From Mycolicibacterium peregrinum (GTDB taxonomy: Bacteria; Actinomycetota; Actinomycetes; Mycobacteriales; Mycobacteriaceae): DNA of 41,737 nucleotides. The translations under genes were made by a program, and so were the position numbers. Where the stretch lies: contig NZ_LZSY01000192.1 of NCBI RefSeq assembly GCF_001665625.1, forward strand, positions 1 through 41,737, written 5' to 3'. Shown here piece after piece: positions 1 to 8,450 of the stretch; the stretch's first letter is position 1, and every line of letters begins with the position of its first letter. The notes under the pieces are model-generated. The model was given only the letters and a program-made list of their open reading frames with translations, was not told where the DNA came from and searched no databases.

Positions 1-1286
1 CGGTCATCGCGGCCGTCGTCGTCGGCATCGTGGTCGGTCTCGTCGCACCTGAGGTCGGTAAGAGCGTCGGTGTACTCGGCACCATGTTCGTCAGCCTGAT
101 CAAGATGATGATCGGCCCCATCATCTTCTGCACGATCGTGTTGGGCATCGGCTCGGTGCGCAAGGCCGCGACCGTCGGGAAGGTCGGTGGGCTGGCCTTC
201 GGCTACTTCCTGGTGATGTCCACGATCGCGCTGACCATCGGGCTCGTGGTCGGCAACCTGATCCACCCCGGCAGCGGCATGCACCTGACCGAAAGTTCGG
301 CAGGAAAGGGCGCCGAACTCGCGGAGAAAGCCCACGAGTCCGGCGGACTGATGGACTTCGTCCAGGGCATCATCCCGGAGACGCTGTTCTCCTCGCTGAC
401 TGCCGGAAGCGTGCTTCAGGCGTTGTTCGTGGCGCTGCTGGTCGGATTCGCGCTGCAGGGCATGGGCAGCGCCGGGGAACCGATCCTGCGCGGCATCGAG
501 CACCTGCAGAAGCTCGTGTTCAAGGTGTTGATCATGATCCTGTGGCTGGCGCCGATCGGTGCCTTCGGCGCGATCGCCAACGTCGTCGGACAGACCGGCT
601 GGACGGCCGTCACGCAGCTGCTGACCCTGATGCTGGGCTTCTACGTGACCTGTGTGCTGTTCGTGTTCGGCGTGCTCGGTGTATTGCTGCGTGCGGTGTC
701 TGGTGTGTCCATCTTCAAACTGGTGCGGTACCTGGCCCGCGAATATCTGCTGATCTTCTCGACATCGTCGTCGGAGTCGGCGCTGCCGCGCCTCATCGCC
801 AAGATGGAGCACCTGGGCGTCGACCGCAGCACTGTCGGTGTCGTTGTGCCGACCGGGTATTCGTTCAATCTCGACGGCACCGCGATCTACCTGACCATGG
901 CTGCGCTGTTCATCGCCGACGCGCTGAGCGCCCCGATGTCCGTCGGGCAGCAGATCGGCCTGCTGGTGTTCATGATCGTTGCGTCGAAAGGAGCCGCCGG
1001 TGTGACGGGTGCCGGACTGGCCACGCTGGCCGGCGGCCTGCAGGCGCACCGCCCGGATCTGCTCGACGGGGTCGGACTGATCGTCGGAATCGACCGCTTC
1101 ATGTCCGAGGCCCGCGCGGTGACCAACTTCTCCGGTAACGCGGTGGCCACCCTGCTCGTCGGCTCGTGGACGCACACCGTGGACAAGGCCAAGGTCGATG
1201 CGGTGCTGCGTGGGGACGACCCGTTCGACGAGCTCACCATGGTCGATGACCACTCCGCGGCGGCCGCCGAACCTGCGCGCGTCTAG
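1..1286 (+). CDS. Dicarboxylate/cation symporter, DctA (DAACS) family, 5' end missing
   Basis: Secondary transporter of the DAACS family, expected to import C4-dicarboxylates or acidic amino acids with Na+ or H+ across the inner membrane. The reading frame is open from base 3 to the first base of the window, so the true start lies upstream; the family starts only a few tens of residues earlier. Seen: a SLIKMMIGPIIFC segment near the N-terminus, a serine-rich reentrant-loop motif SSSESALPRL, the substrate-binding motif GYSFNLDGTA, and the late GIDRFMSEARAVTN signature in which DctA proteins have D-R-x-x-S. Membrane helices alternate through the whole protein. The short acidic C-terminal tail is poorly conserved. 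A strong hairpin follows the stop. Whether it carries dicarboxylate or glutamate cannot be decided here. Confidence 0.9.
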   Translation, partial: VIAAVVVGIVVGLVAPEVGKSVGVLGTMFVSLIKMMIGPIIFCTIVLGIGSVRKAATVGKVGGLAFGYFLVMSTIALTIGLVVGNLIHPGSGMHLTESSAGKGAELAEKAHESGGLMDFVQGIIPETLFSSLTAGSVLQALFVALLVGFALQGMGSAGEPILRGIEHLQKLVFKVLIMILWLAPIGAFGAIANVVGQTGWTAVTQLLTLMLGFYVTCVLFVFGVLGVLLRAVSGVSIFKLVRYLAREYLLIFSTSSSESALPRLIAKMEHLGVDRSTVGVVVPTGYSFNLDGTAIYLTMAALFIADALSAPMSVGQQIGLLVFMIVASKGAAGVTGAGLATLAGGLQAHRPDLLDGVGLIVGIDRFMSEARAVTNFSGNAVATLLVGSWTHTVDKAKVDAVLRGDDPFDELTMVDDHSAAAAEPARV

Positions 1287-1298
1287 CCTCACGGCAAA

Positions 1299-1327
1299 AG
1301 GCCCGGCCGGTACATCCGGCCGGGCCT
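1299..1327 (+). terminator. Hairpin terminator after the DctA-family gene
   Basis: Perfect 12-bp stem (aggcccggccgg / ccggccgggcct) with a 5-nt loop TACAT, 12 bp after the stop codon. No U-tract follows, which is common for mycobacterial hairpin terminators. Confidence 0.7.
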
Positions 1328-1415
1328 CTCGCGTTGAACCGGCGCCGAGCCTGGCCCGTAACAACGGGCAGGACATCACCGAAAAGGTGTATGCGACAAG
1401 AAAGAAGACACGACC

Positions 1416-1730
1416 ATGCGAGCATCAATCATCATGCTCGCCGCGTCGGGGGCGGCAGTAAGCACGATTCTGGCGCCGGCAGTGCCGGCATATGCCGATT
1501 CCGCGGTCGAGACGATCGGTCTGCTGGAAGCCGAGGGCTTCTACGTCAACATCGACCGGGTGGGCAGTGCGCCACTCGACCAGTGCACCGTCACGAGCAT
1601 CCGCAATCCACAGACCCAGACCAGGCTCATTCGGGTCGAACGGTTCGGCAAGAACGGTGCGAAGGATTTCGATCTCGTACCCGTGGTGGTGCGCCGAACC
1701 ATCACGGTGTCACTGGACTGCTCCAGGTGA
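1416..1730 (+). CDS. Small secreted protein, paralogue of the convergent gene at 1734-2045
   Basis: Predicted exported protein of 104 aa, function unknown. Residues 1-27 form a signal peptide: a short basic start, a hydrophobic core, and a cleavage site after PAYA. The mature part is about 77 aa with two cysteines (DQC near the middle and LDC at the end) that could form a disulfide. It shares the central block G-S/T-APLDQCTVTS-I/V-RNPQ and the ending TVSL-D/N-C with the convergent gene, so the two are paralogues. ATG start; a usable purine-rich stretch (gaaagaag) lies upstream. The two genes end 3 bp apart, tail to tail. Confidence 0.75.
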   Translation: MRASIIMLAASGAAVSTILAPAVPAYADSAVETIGLLEAEGFYVNIDRVGSAPLDQCTVTSIRNPQTQTRLIRVERFGKNGAKDFDLVPVVVRRTITVSLDCSR

Positions 1731-1733
1731 GCG

Positions 1734-2045
1734 TCAGCGCTGGCAGTTGAGCGACACCGACACGGTCCGGCTGGTGACCGACGGCACCAGGATCCGATCG
1801 CCGCCCAGCCCCGGCCCGACGTAGGGCACCAACTGGCTGACCTGTTGAGGGTTGCGCACGCTGGTGACCGTGCACTGGTCCAGCGGCGCGGTCCCGATCT
1901 TGTCGATGGTGACGGTGTAGCCCTCGGACTGCAGCCGGTTGATCGTGTCCTGCGCCGTCTCCTCGGCCGAGGCCACCGCGGACGACGCGCCCACCACGCC
2001 CAACACAGCCAGCCCGACTGCCGCCGGCAGCGACTTCGTGCGCAT
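1734..2045 (-). CDS. Small secreted protein, paralogue of 1416-1730
   Basis: Predicted exported protein of 103 aa, function unknown. An N-terminal signal peptide (MRTKSLPAAVGLAVLGVVG, cleavage near SAVASA) is followed by a mature domain of about 75 aa with the same TAPLDQCTVTSVRNPQ core and TVSLNC ending as its convergent neighbour. The ATG at 2045 is preceded by the strong ribosome site GGAAGGA, which decides the start although the frame stays open far upstream across fadD14. The long upstream extension is an antisense shadow. A possible extracytoplasmic-sigma promoter lies at 2091-2117. Confidence 0.75.
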   Translation of the reverse strand: MRTKSLPAAVGLAVLGVVGASSAVASAEETAQDTINRLQSEGYTVTIDKIGTAPLDQCTVTSVRNPQQVSQLVPYVGPGLGGDRILVPSVTSRTVSVSLNCQR

Positions 2046-2090
2046 CGGACACGTCCTTCCGTTGTGGTCAGTCCATCTTCCCCTACATAC

Positions 2091-2117
2091 ATCGTTCGGG
2101 AAATTCGAAACGTTCCC
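2091..2117 (-). promoter_or_regulatory. Possible ECF-sigma promoter for the secreted protein 1734-2045
   Basis: On the minus strand GGGAAC (2117-2112) is followed after 17 bases by CGAT (2094-2091). Mycobacterial SigE/SigH-type promoters have GGAAC, a 16-18 base spacer, then C-G-T-T. The -10 part has one mismatch, so this is only a candidate. It would give a 5' leader of about 40 nt. Confidence 0.3.
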
Positions 2118-2140
2118 GCCGGCGTCGATGAAAGACCGCA

Positions 2141-2146
2141 TAGCAT
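2141..2146 (+). promoter_or_regulatory. -10 element of a leaderless fadD14 promoter
   Basis: TAGCAT fits the mycobacterial -10 consensus TANNNT. Exactly 7 bases separate it from the GTG at 2154, so the transcript probably begins at the start codon. This supports GTG 2154 over the in-frame ATG at 2166. Confidence 0.6.
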
Positions 2147-2153
2147 CGCGCCC

Positions 2154-3776
<1,623 letters not shown>

Positions 3777-3989
3777 TTCTCCGTTGGTCCGTCGTCCCCG
3801 CCATTGTCACGCTGGAGTGGCTCTCGAGCCCGAGCGTCACGCTGGAGTGACTAACCGCGCTGGCCCGACCCCGCCCTGTCACGCCAGAGTGGCTATCGAC
3901 GTCGACAGCCACTCCAGCGTGACAACGGGGCAACGTGACAACGGGGCAACGGGGCAGGAGGGGCGACGGGGGCGCGTCGGACGGGACCG
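3777..3989. repeat. Intergenic 17-bp repeat cluster with an inverted pair and 16-bp tandem repeat
   Basis: Between convergent fadD14 and the hydrolase. Four copies of a unit like gtcacgctggagtggct lie at 3806-3822, 3836-3852 (one change), 3878-3894 (two changes) and inverted at 3907-3923. The last two face each other around a self-complementary centre (atcgacgtcgac), giving a possible hairpin that could terminate both genes. They are followed by two exact tandem copies of gtgacaacggggcaac (3919-3934, 3935-3950) and a partial third. I see no gene here. Confidence 0.75.
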
Positions 3990-4820
3990 CTAGGCCCGCA
4001 CTGCGATGGTCGACAGCAGATCGGCCAGCCGGTCCGGTCGGTCGACCATCGAGAACGTGCGGGCGCCGTCGATGACCTCGAGGCGGGCCCCCGGGATGAT
4101 CGTCGCGAGGCGTTCACCGTCGCCGAGTTCGAAGAACACGTCGTCGGCCGACCACGCGATGAGTGTCGGCTTGTCGAATTCGGGCAGCCGCTCGGCCACC
4201 TTCGTGGTGACCTCGGTGCGCAACGACAGCGTGAACTGCCGGAGGTCCTCGGCGATCGCGGGATTCGACAGCGCGGTACGCACCCACTCGTGGGTGAGCG
4301 CGTCGATGTTCGAGTGCGCCAGCCCGGCGTATGCCCGCTTGCGCACGGCCGGGATCCGCACGGCCTGGGTGCCGACCCGGAACAGTGCCTTGGATTTCGC
4401 CGCCGCGATGAGCGGTTTGAGGATCGCCGGCGGAAAATGTTCGAACGCATCGCAACTCGTCAATACGAGAGCGCCGATCCGCTCCGGATGATGCACCGCG
4501 ACCAGTTGCGTGACCACGCCGCCCGTGTCATTGCCGACCAGCACGACGTCGTCGAGATTCAGCGCGGTCAGGGTGTCGGCGACGATGTTCGCCACACCTG
4601 TGATGCTCCGGTCGGCGCCGGGCCGCAGCGGTTCGGGGTGGGCACCCAGTGGCCAGGTCGGGACGATGCAGCGGAGGCCCTGCGAAGCCAGTCGGGCGCT
4701 GACCTGCCGCCACAGCTGACCGCCCATCATGTAGCCGTGCACGAAGACGACCGGCCTGCCGTCGGTTGGTCCGAATTCCTCGTAATGGATGGTTCCGGCG
4801 TTAATCTCAATGGTCGACAT
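3990..4820 (-). CDS. Alpha/beta hydrolase with Asp at the nucleophile elbow
   Basis: Alpha/beta-hydrolase-fold protein of 276 aa, cytoplasmic, no signal peptide. HGYMMGG (residues 28-34) forms the oxyanion-hole strand. The nucleophile elbow is VGNDTGG, with Asp98 at the nucleophile position, as in haloalkane dehalogenases and epoxide hydrolases rather than serine esterases. The acid region is SADDVFFELG. The C-terminal position where the catalytic histidine is expected reads GARTFSMVD, with Thr255 in place of His. The ATG at 4820 is preceded by CTGGGAG at good spacing. It is divergent from a TetR gene 62 bp away, the usual layout of a regulator and its target. Substrate unknown; given the missing His, catalysis may be altered or absent. 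Confidence 0.8.
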   Translation of the reverse strand: MSTIEINAGTIHYEEFGPTDGRPVVFVHGYMMGGQLWRQVSARLASQGLRCIVPTWPLGAHPEPLRPGADRSITGVANIVADTLTALNLDDVVLVGNDTGGVVTQLVAVHHPERIGALVLTSCDAFEHFPPAILKPLIAAAKSKALFRVGTQAVRIPAVRKRAYAGLAHSNIDALTHEWVRTALSNPAIAEDLRQFTLSLRTEVTTKVAERLPEFDKPTLIAWSADDVFFELGDGERLATIIPGARLEVIDGARTFSMVDRPDRLADLLSTIAVRA

Positions 4821-4845
4821 GGATGACTCCCAGCTCGATACACAT

Positions 4846-4882
4846 TTACAAACAGCGTGTCCGTAACTTACCAACAGGGTGT
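4846..4882. promoter_or_regulatory. 15-bp direct repeat, likely TetR operator
   Basis: Two copies of TTAC-n-AACAG-n-GTGT, at 4846-4860 and 4868-4882, are spaced 22 bp start to start, about two helical turns. They fill the 62-bp gap between the divergent hydrolase and TetR genes, and the second copy abuts the TetR start codon. A possible -10, TAACTT, lies between them at 4864-4869. Binding by the adjacent TetR protein is inference. Confidence 0.5.
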
Positions 4883-5488
4883 ATGGAAAACAAGAGACGT
4901 ACCCAGGAAGAGCGTTCCGCGGCGACCCGCGAGGCGCTGATCGCTGCCGCCAGGAGACTGTGGGGCGAACGTGGGTATGCCGAGGTCGGCACGCCGGAGA
5001 TCGCCACGGCCGCCGGCGTTACCCGTGGGGCGATGTATCACCAATTCGCTGACAAGGCAGCGCTTTTCCTCGCGGTGGTGGAGGTGGTGGAGCAGGACGT
5101 GATGGGCCGTCTGGCGGCCGAGGTGGCGGCATCGGGTGCGACGACGCCGGCCGACGCGATCCGGGCCGCAGTCGACGGCTGGCTGGAGGTGTCCGGTGAT
5201 CCCGAGGTGCGGCAGTTGGTCTTGCTGGACGCCCCGAGTGTGCTCGGTTGGGCGGGCTTCCGCGACGTCGCGCAGCGCTACAGCCTCGGGATGACGGAGC
5301 AGCTGCTGGCCGAGGCGATCAAGGCAGGCCAGCTCGCCAAGCAGCCGGTGCGGGCGTTGGCTCATGTGCTGATCGGTGCGCTCGACGAGGCGGCCATGGC
5401 CATCGCCACCGCCGAGGATCCGAAGAAGGCCCGCCGCGAGATCCGGCAGGTGTTGCGCCGTCTGGTCGACGCGATGTTCACCCCCTGA
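4883..5488 (+). CDS. TetR-family transcriptional regulator
   Basis: DNA-binding repressor of 201 aa. The N-terminal helix-turn-helix is typical of TetR: TREALIAAARRLWGERGYAEVGTPEIATAAGVTRGAMYHQFADKAALFLAVVE (residues 15-67, abbreviated by its well-known GVTRGAMYHQF recognition helix). The C-terminal ligand-binding domain is helical and its ligand cannot be inferred. The ATG at 4883 starts the usual short basic lead (MENKRRTQEER); an upstream in-frame ATG at 4823 would add a stretch unlike the family and run through the divergent promoter. It probably represses itself and the divergent hydrolase through the direct repeat at 4846-4882. Confidence 0.88.
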   Translation: MENKRRTQEERSAATREALIAAARRLWGERGYAEVGTPEIATAAGVTRGAMYHQFADKAALFLAVVEVVEQDVMGRLAAEVAASGATTPADAIRAAVDGWLEVSGDPEVRQLVLLDAPSVLGWAGFRDVAQRYSLGMTEQLLAEAIKAGQLAKQPVRALAHVLIGALDEAAMAIATAEDPKKARREIRQVLRRLVDAMFTP

Positions 5489-5492
5489 GCGC

Positions 5493-5549
5493 CGAAACGG
5501 CATTCCAGCAGGAAAAGTCCGAGTAGGAACCTGCTGGAATGCCGTTTCG
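5493..5549. repeat. 20-bp perfect inverted repeat between convergent genes
   Basis: Stem cgaaacggcattccagcagg (5493-5512) is exactly complementary to 5530-5549, with a 17-nt loop. It begins 4 bp after the TetR stop and ends 19 bp before the thiolase stop, so it can act as a bidirectional terminator. Its length and perfection are also typical of a dispersed palindromic repeat family. Confidence 0.7.
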
Positions 5550-5568
5550 CGGGAAAGCGGGAGGAGCC

Positions 5569-6759
5569 CTAGCGCTCGGCGCGTTGGTAGGCCGTCACGA
5601 CGGCTGCGCCACCGAGGCCGATGTTGTGCTGCAGTGCGGCGGTGACGCCGTCGACCTGGCGCTTGTCGGCAGTGCCGCGCAACTGCCAGGTCAGCTCGGA
5701 GCACTGGGCCAGGCCCGTCGCACCGAGCGGGTGGCCCTTGGAGATCAGCCCGCCGGACGGGTTGACGACCCAGCGACCGCCGTAGGTGGTGTCGTTGTTG
5801 TCGATCAGCCGCGGGGCCTCGCCCTCACCGCACAGGCCCAGGGCTTCGTACAGCAGCAGCTCGTTGGCGGAGAAGCAGTCGTGCAGCTCGATGACCTGGA
5901 AGTCCTCGGGCCCGAGACCGGACTGCGCGTAAACCTGCTGTGCGGCTTGGACATTCATGTCGTAGCCGATGATGTTGGCGGCGCTGCCGTCGAAGGTCGA
6001 CGCGAAGTCGGTGGTCATCGCCTGCCCGACGATCTCGACGGCCTGGCCGGCCAGGCCGTGCTTGTCGACGAAGGCCTCGCTGGCGACGATCGCCGCACCC
6101 GACCCGTCGGAGGTGGGGGAGCACTGCAGCTTGGTCAACGGATCAGAGATCATCTTGGCGGCCAGGATGTCGTCGAGGGTGTACTCGTCCTGGAACTGCG
6201 CGTACGGGTTGTTCACCGAATGCTTGTGGTTCTTGTAGCCGATCTTCGCGAAATGCTCGGCGGTGGTGCCGTACTTCTTCATGTGCTCACGGCCGGCGGC
6301 GCCGAACATCCACGGTGCGACAGGGAAGGCGAACTCGTCGATCTCGGCCAGCGCCTTGACGTGCTTGCCGAGCGGGGACTCGCGGTCCTGCGCACCCGCC
6401 TGAAGCGAGCCGGGCTGCATCTTCTCGAAGCCCAGCGCCATGGTGCAATCGGCCAGGCCGCCGCGAATCGCCTGTGCGGCAAGGTAAAGCGCAGTCGAGC
6501 CGGTGGAACAGTTGTTGTTGACGTTGACGATCGGGATGCCGGTCATGCCGAGCTCGTAGAGCGCGCGCTGGCCCGAGGTCGAATCACCCGAGCAGTACCC
6601 GACGTAGCCCTGCTGAACCTGGTCGTAGGAGATGCCGGCATCCTCGAGCGCCTTCGTGCCCGACTCGCGCGCCATGTCGGGGTAATCCCAACCCTCGCGC
6701 CGACCTGGTTTCTCGAACTTCGTCATCCCCACACCGACGACGAACACTTTGTTAGCCAT
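5569..6759 (-). CDS. ltp1: Thiolase-like lipid-transfer protein, Ltp1-like
   Basis: SCPx-type thiolase of 396 aa, a family of acyl-CoA acetyltransferases or aldolases acting on sterol and branched side chains. Seen: the NNNCSTGS active-site cysteine block (about residue 82), HDCFSANELL, and the C-terminal GHPLGATG motif with the catalytic histidine; the last Cys-containing block seen in degradative thiolases is replaced by QHNIGLGG. The sequence strongly resembles my memory of mycobacterial Ltp1 (Rv2790c), including MTKFEKPGRREGWDYPDMARESG, but that gene is elsewhere in M. tuberculosis. The ATG at 6759 (MANKVF) is chosen; ATG 6771 is an alternative, and neither has a strong ribosome site. It lies 15 bp downstream of the membrane gene, so the two are probably co-transcribed. 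Confidence 0.82.
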   Translation of the reverse strand: MANKVFVVGVGMTKFEKPGRREGWDYPDMARESGTKALEDAGISYDQVQQGYVGYCSGDSTSGQRALYELGMTGIPIVNVNNNCSTGSTALYLAAQAIRGGLADCTMALGFEKMQPGSLQAGAQDRESPLGKHVKALAEIDEFAFPVAPWMFGAAGREHMKKYGTTAEHFAKIGYKNHKHSVNNPYAQFQDEYTLDDILAAKMISDPLTKLQCSPTSDGSGAAIVASEAFVDKHGLAGQAVEIVGQAMTTDFASTFDGSAANIIGYDMNVQAAQQVYAQSGLGPEDFQVIELHDCFSANELLLYEALGLCGEGEAPRLIDNNDTTYGGRWVVNPSGGLISKGHPLGATGLAQCSELTWQLRGTADKRQVDGVTAALQHNIGLGGAAVVTAYQRAER

Positions 6760-6774
6760 GCAACGGAACATACT

Positions 6775-7170
6775 TCATCGCGAAACCGGGTCAACCGTCT
6801 TCAACTGGAGCTGTCGCAGCCGCACCACCAGCGCTGCCCCGGCCAGCACAGAGAACACCCCGAGCTGCCACCAGTTGGCCGGATTGCCGCCGTCGCGGTC
6901 CAAGAAATGATTGACCGCGTGCAGGGTGTTGGCCACCAGGAATCCCGTCAACACCACGGCGATCACGTCGCGCCACCAGAGCGCGAACAGCATGGTCACC
7001 GCGATGCCGATCTGGAAGACGCCGGCATCGTGCAGGAAGTGGACGTGGTTGGGCCAGTTCGCCCACTGCGCGAACGACGCCGGGTCGATACGCATCCACA
7101 CCCCGGTCACCAGCATGCTCAACGCCGCGAGGACCACCACGATCTGAATGAATTTCATCTGCATCACCAT
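6775..7170 (-). CDS. Small four-helix membrane protein
   Basis: Protein of about 131 aa, function unknown. Hydrophobic segments at about residues 8-25, 48-66, 68-86 and 100-118 predict four membrane helices with a short basic C-terminal tail. Motifs: NWPNHVHFLHDAGVFQIG and HAVNHFLDRD, histidine-rich loops that might bind a cofactor or metal (inference). Methionines at 7170, 7164 and 7158 are all possible starts; the first is given. It is the first gene of a likely two-gene unit with the Ltp1-like thiolase. A perfect GTGAC-a-GTCAC palindrome lies upstream. Confidence 0.7.
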   Translation of the reverse strand: MVMQMKFIQIVVVLAALSMLVTGVWMRIDPASFAQWANWPNHVHFLHDAGVFQIGIAVTMLFALWWRDVIAVVLTGFLVANTLHAVNHFLDRDGGNPANWWQLGVFSVLAGAALVVRLRQLQLKTVDPVSR

Positions 7171-7193
7171 CAGACGGCACAGGCCGCCGAGAT

Positions 7194-7204
7194 GTGACAG
7201 TCAC
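7194..7204. promoter_or_regulatory. 11-bp palindrome in a divergent promoter region
   Basis: GTGAC-a-GTCAC, a perfect palindrome, lies 24 bp upstream of the membrane-thiolase unit and 30 bp upstream of the small ORF at 7234. The spacer is too short for a CRP site. A regulator binding site is possible but unassigned. Confidence 0.25.
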
Positions 7205-7233
7205 GTTTGGCCGGGCTGTCTCGTCCACGGAGC

Positions 7234-7371
7234 ATGACCTACCTCGCGGACCATTCCCTGCTGCTGACCGTGCCGGCATTTCTCCCCGCGGTCCTGGTGG
7301 TGCTCGCCGTCTCGTACGCCGCGCGGCGGGGACGTACTTCCGCTGACGACGAGGGTGGTGTAGACCAGTAG
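7234..7371 (+). CDS. Very small single-helix membrane protein (45 aa)
   Basis: ATG to TAG, 45 codons. The translation is a short N-terminal lead (MTYLADHS), one hydrophobic helix of about 22 residues (LLLTVPAFLPAVLVVLAVSYAA), a basic stretch RRGR, then an acidic tail (SADDEGGVDQ). This is the architecture of many real small membrane proteins, with positive-inside topology placing the C-terminus in the cytoplasm. The ribosome site is weak (cggag only 2 bases from ATG). The TAG stop lies inside the KstR-type box before the next gene. Function unknown; it could be a chance ORF. Confidence 0.45.
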   Translation: MTYLADHSLLLTVPAFLPAVLVVLAVSYAARRGRTSADDEGGVDQ

Positions 7372-7382
7372 AACGTGTTCTA
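7369..7382. promoter_or_regulatory. KstR-type operator
   Basis: TAGAACGTGTTCTA has perfect 6-bp arms around a 2-bp centre and fits the consensus TNNAACNNGTTNNA of KstR, the TetR-family repressor of mycobacterial sterol catabolism. It ends 19 bp before the TTG start at 7402, and a possible -10, TAGTTT, overlaps its right edge (7381-7386). The site predicts derepression of the downstream gene by a cholesterol-derived CoA thioester. Confidence 0.7.
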
Positions 7383-7401
7383 GTTTCGCCGAGGAGGGGT
7401 C

Positions 7402-8445
7402 TTGACGCTCAAAGTCGTGCAGTGGGCAACCGGTGGCGTCGGCGTGGCCGCGATCAACGGCGTGCTGGAACACCCTGACCTGGAGCTGGTCGGCTGTTGG
7501 GTGCACTCGGACGCCAAGAACGGCAAGGATGTCGGCGAGCTCATCGGTACCGAGCCGATCGGGATCACCGCGACCAACAGCACCGAGGAGATCCTGGCAC
7601 TCGACGCGGACGCGGTGATTTACTCGCCGCTGATCCCGAACCCCGAGGAGGTGGCCGCGCTGCTGCGCTCGGGCAAGAACGTGATCACCCCGGTCGGCTG
7701 GCTGTACCCGAGCGAGAAGCAGGCCGCACCGATGCGGGCCGCGGCACTGGAAGGCAATGCCACACTGCACGGCACCGGCATCGCGCCCGGCGGGATCAGC
7801 GAGAAGTTCCCGCTGGTGTTCTCGGCGATGGCGACGGGGGTGAACTTCGTTCGTGCCGAAGAGTTCTCCGACCTGCGCACCTATGACGCGCCCGACGTGG
7901 TGCGTCATGTCATGGGATTCGGCGGTACCCCCGACACCGCGCTGAGCGGGCCGATGCAGAAGATGCTCGACGGCGGCTTCATCCAGGCCGTCAAGATGGT
8001 CGTCGACCAGATCGGGTTCAAGATCGATCCACGGATCCGCGCCACCCAGGAGATCGCGGTGGCCACCGCGCCCATCGATTCGCCGATCGGCGTGATCGAA
8101 CCCGGCCAGGTGGCAGGCCGCAAGTTCCACTGGGAGGCTCTCGTCGACGGCGAACCCGTCGTGCGGGTCACCGTGAACTGGCTGATGGGGGAGGAAAACC
8201 TCGACCCCGCATGGGATTTCGGGCCGGCTGGGCAGCGCTACGAGATGGAGGTCCGCGGCAACCCGGACTTCACCGTCATCATCAAGGGCTTCCAGTCCGA
8301 GGCCGGTGAGGAGGGCCCGGAGTCCGGCGTCGTCGCGACCGCCGCGCACTGCGTCAACTCGGTGCCCGCGGTGTGTGAGGCCGAGCCCGGCGTCGTCACC
8401 TACCCCGATCTGCCGCTCATCACGGGTAAAGCCCGCCGAACCTGA
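7402..8445 (+). CDS. Dihydrodipicolinate-reductase-like NAD(P)-binding protein (Rv1059-like)
   Basis: Protein of 347 aa with an N-terminal Rossmann fold (VVQWATGGVGVAAINGV, residues 5-21) of the type found in dihydrodipicolinate reductase and 2,4-diaminopentanoate dehydrogenase-like enzymes. Further blocks include VGWLYPSEK, GTGIAPGGISEKFP and TVNWLMG. A redox role on a small carbonyl or amine substrate is likely; the substrate is unknown. The TTG start at 7402 is supported by GAGGAGGGG just upstream. Length and position match Rv1059 (354 aa, as recalled). The KstR-type box directly upstream suggests a function in sterol breakdown, which is inference. Confidence 0.82.
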   Translation: MTLKVVQWATGGVGVAAINGVLEHPDLELVGCWVHSDAKNGKDVGELIGTEPIGITATNSTEEILALDADAVIYSPLIPNPEEVAALLRSGKNVITPVGWLYPSEKQAAPMRAAALEGNATLHGTGIAPGGISEKFPLVFSAMATGVNFVRAEEFSDLRTYDAPDVVRHVMGFGGTPDTALSGPMQKMLDGGFIQAVKMVVDQIGFKIDPRIRATQEIAVATAPIDSPIGVIEPGQVAGRKFHWEALVDGEPVVRVTVNWLMGEENLDPAWDFGPAGQRYEMEVRGNPDFTVIIKGFQSEAGEEGPESGVVATAAHCVNSVPAVCEAEPGVVTYPDLPLITGKARRT

Positions 8446-8450
8446 GCTTG

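Noticed and set aside
5539..7197. Plus-strand open frame of 552 codons
   Set aside because: It is antisense to the thiolase and membrane genes and its translation is Arg/Gly/His-rich without motifs, as expected of a high-GC shadow.
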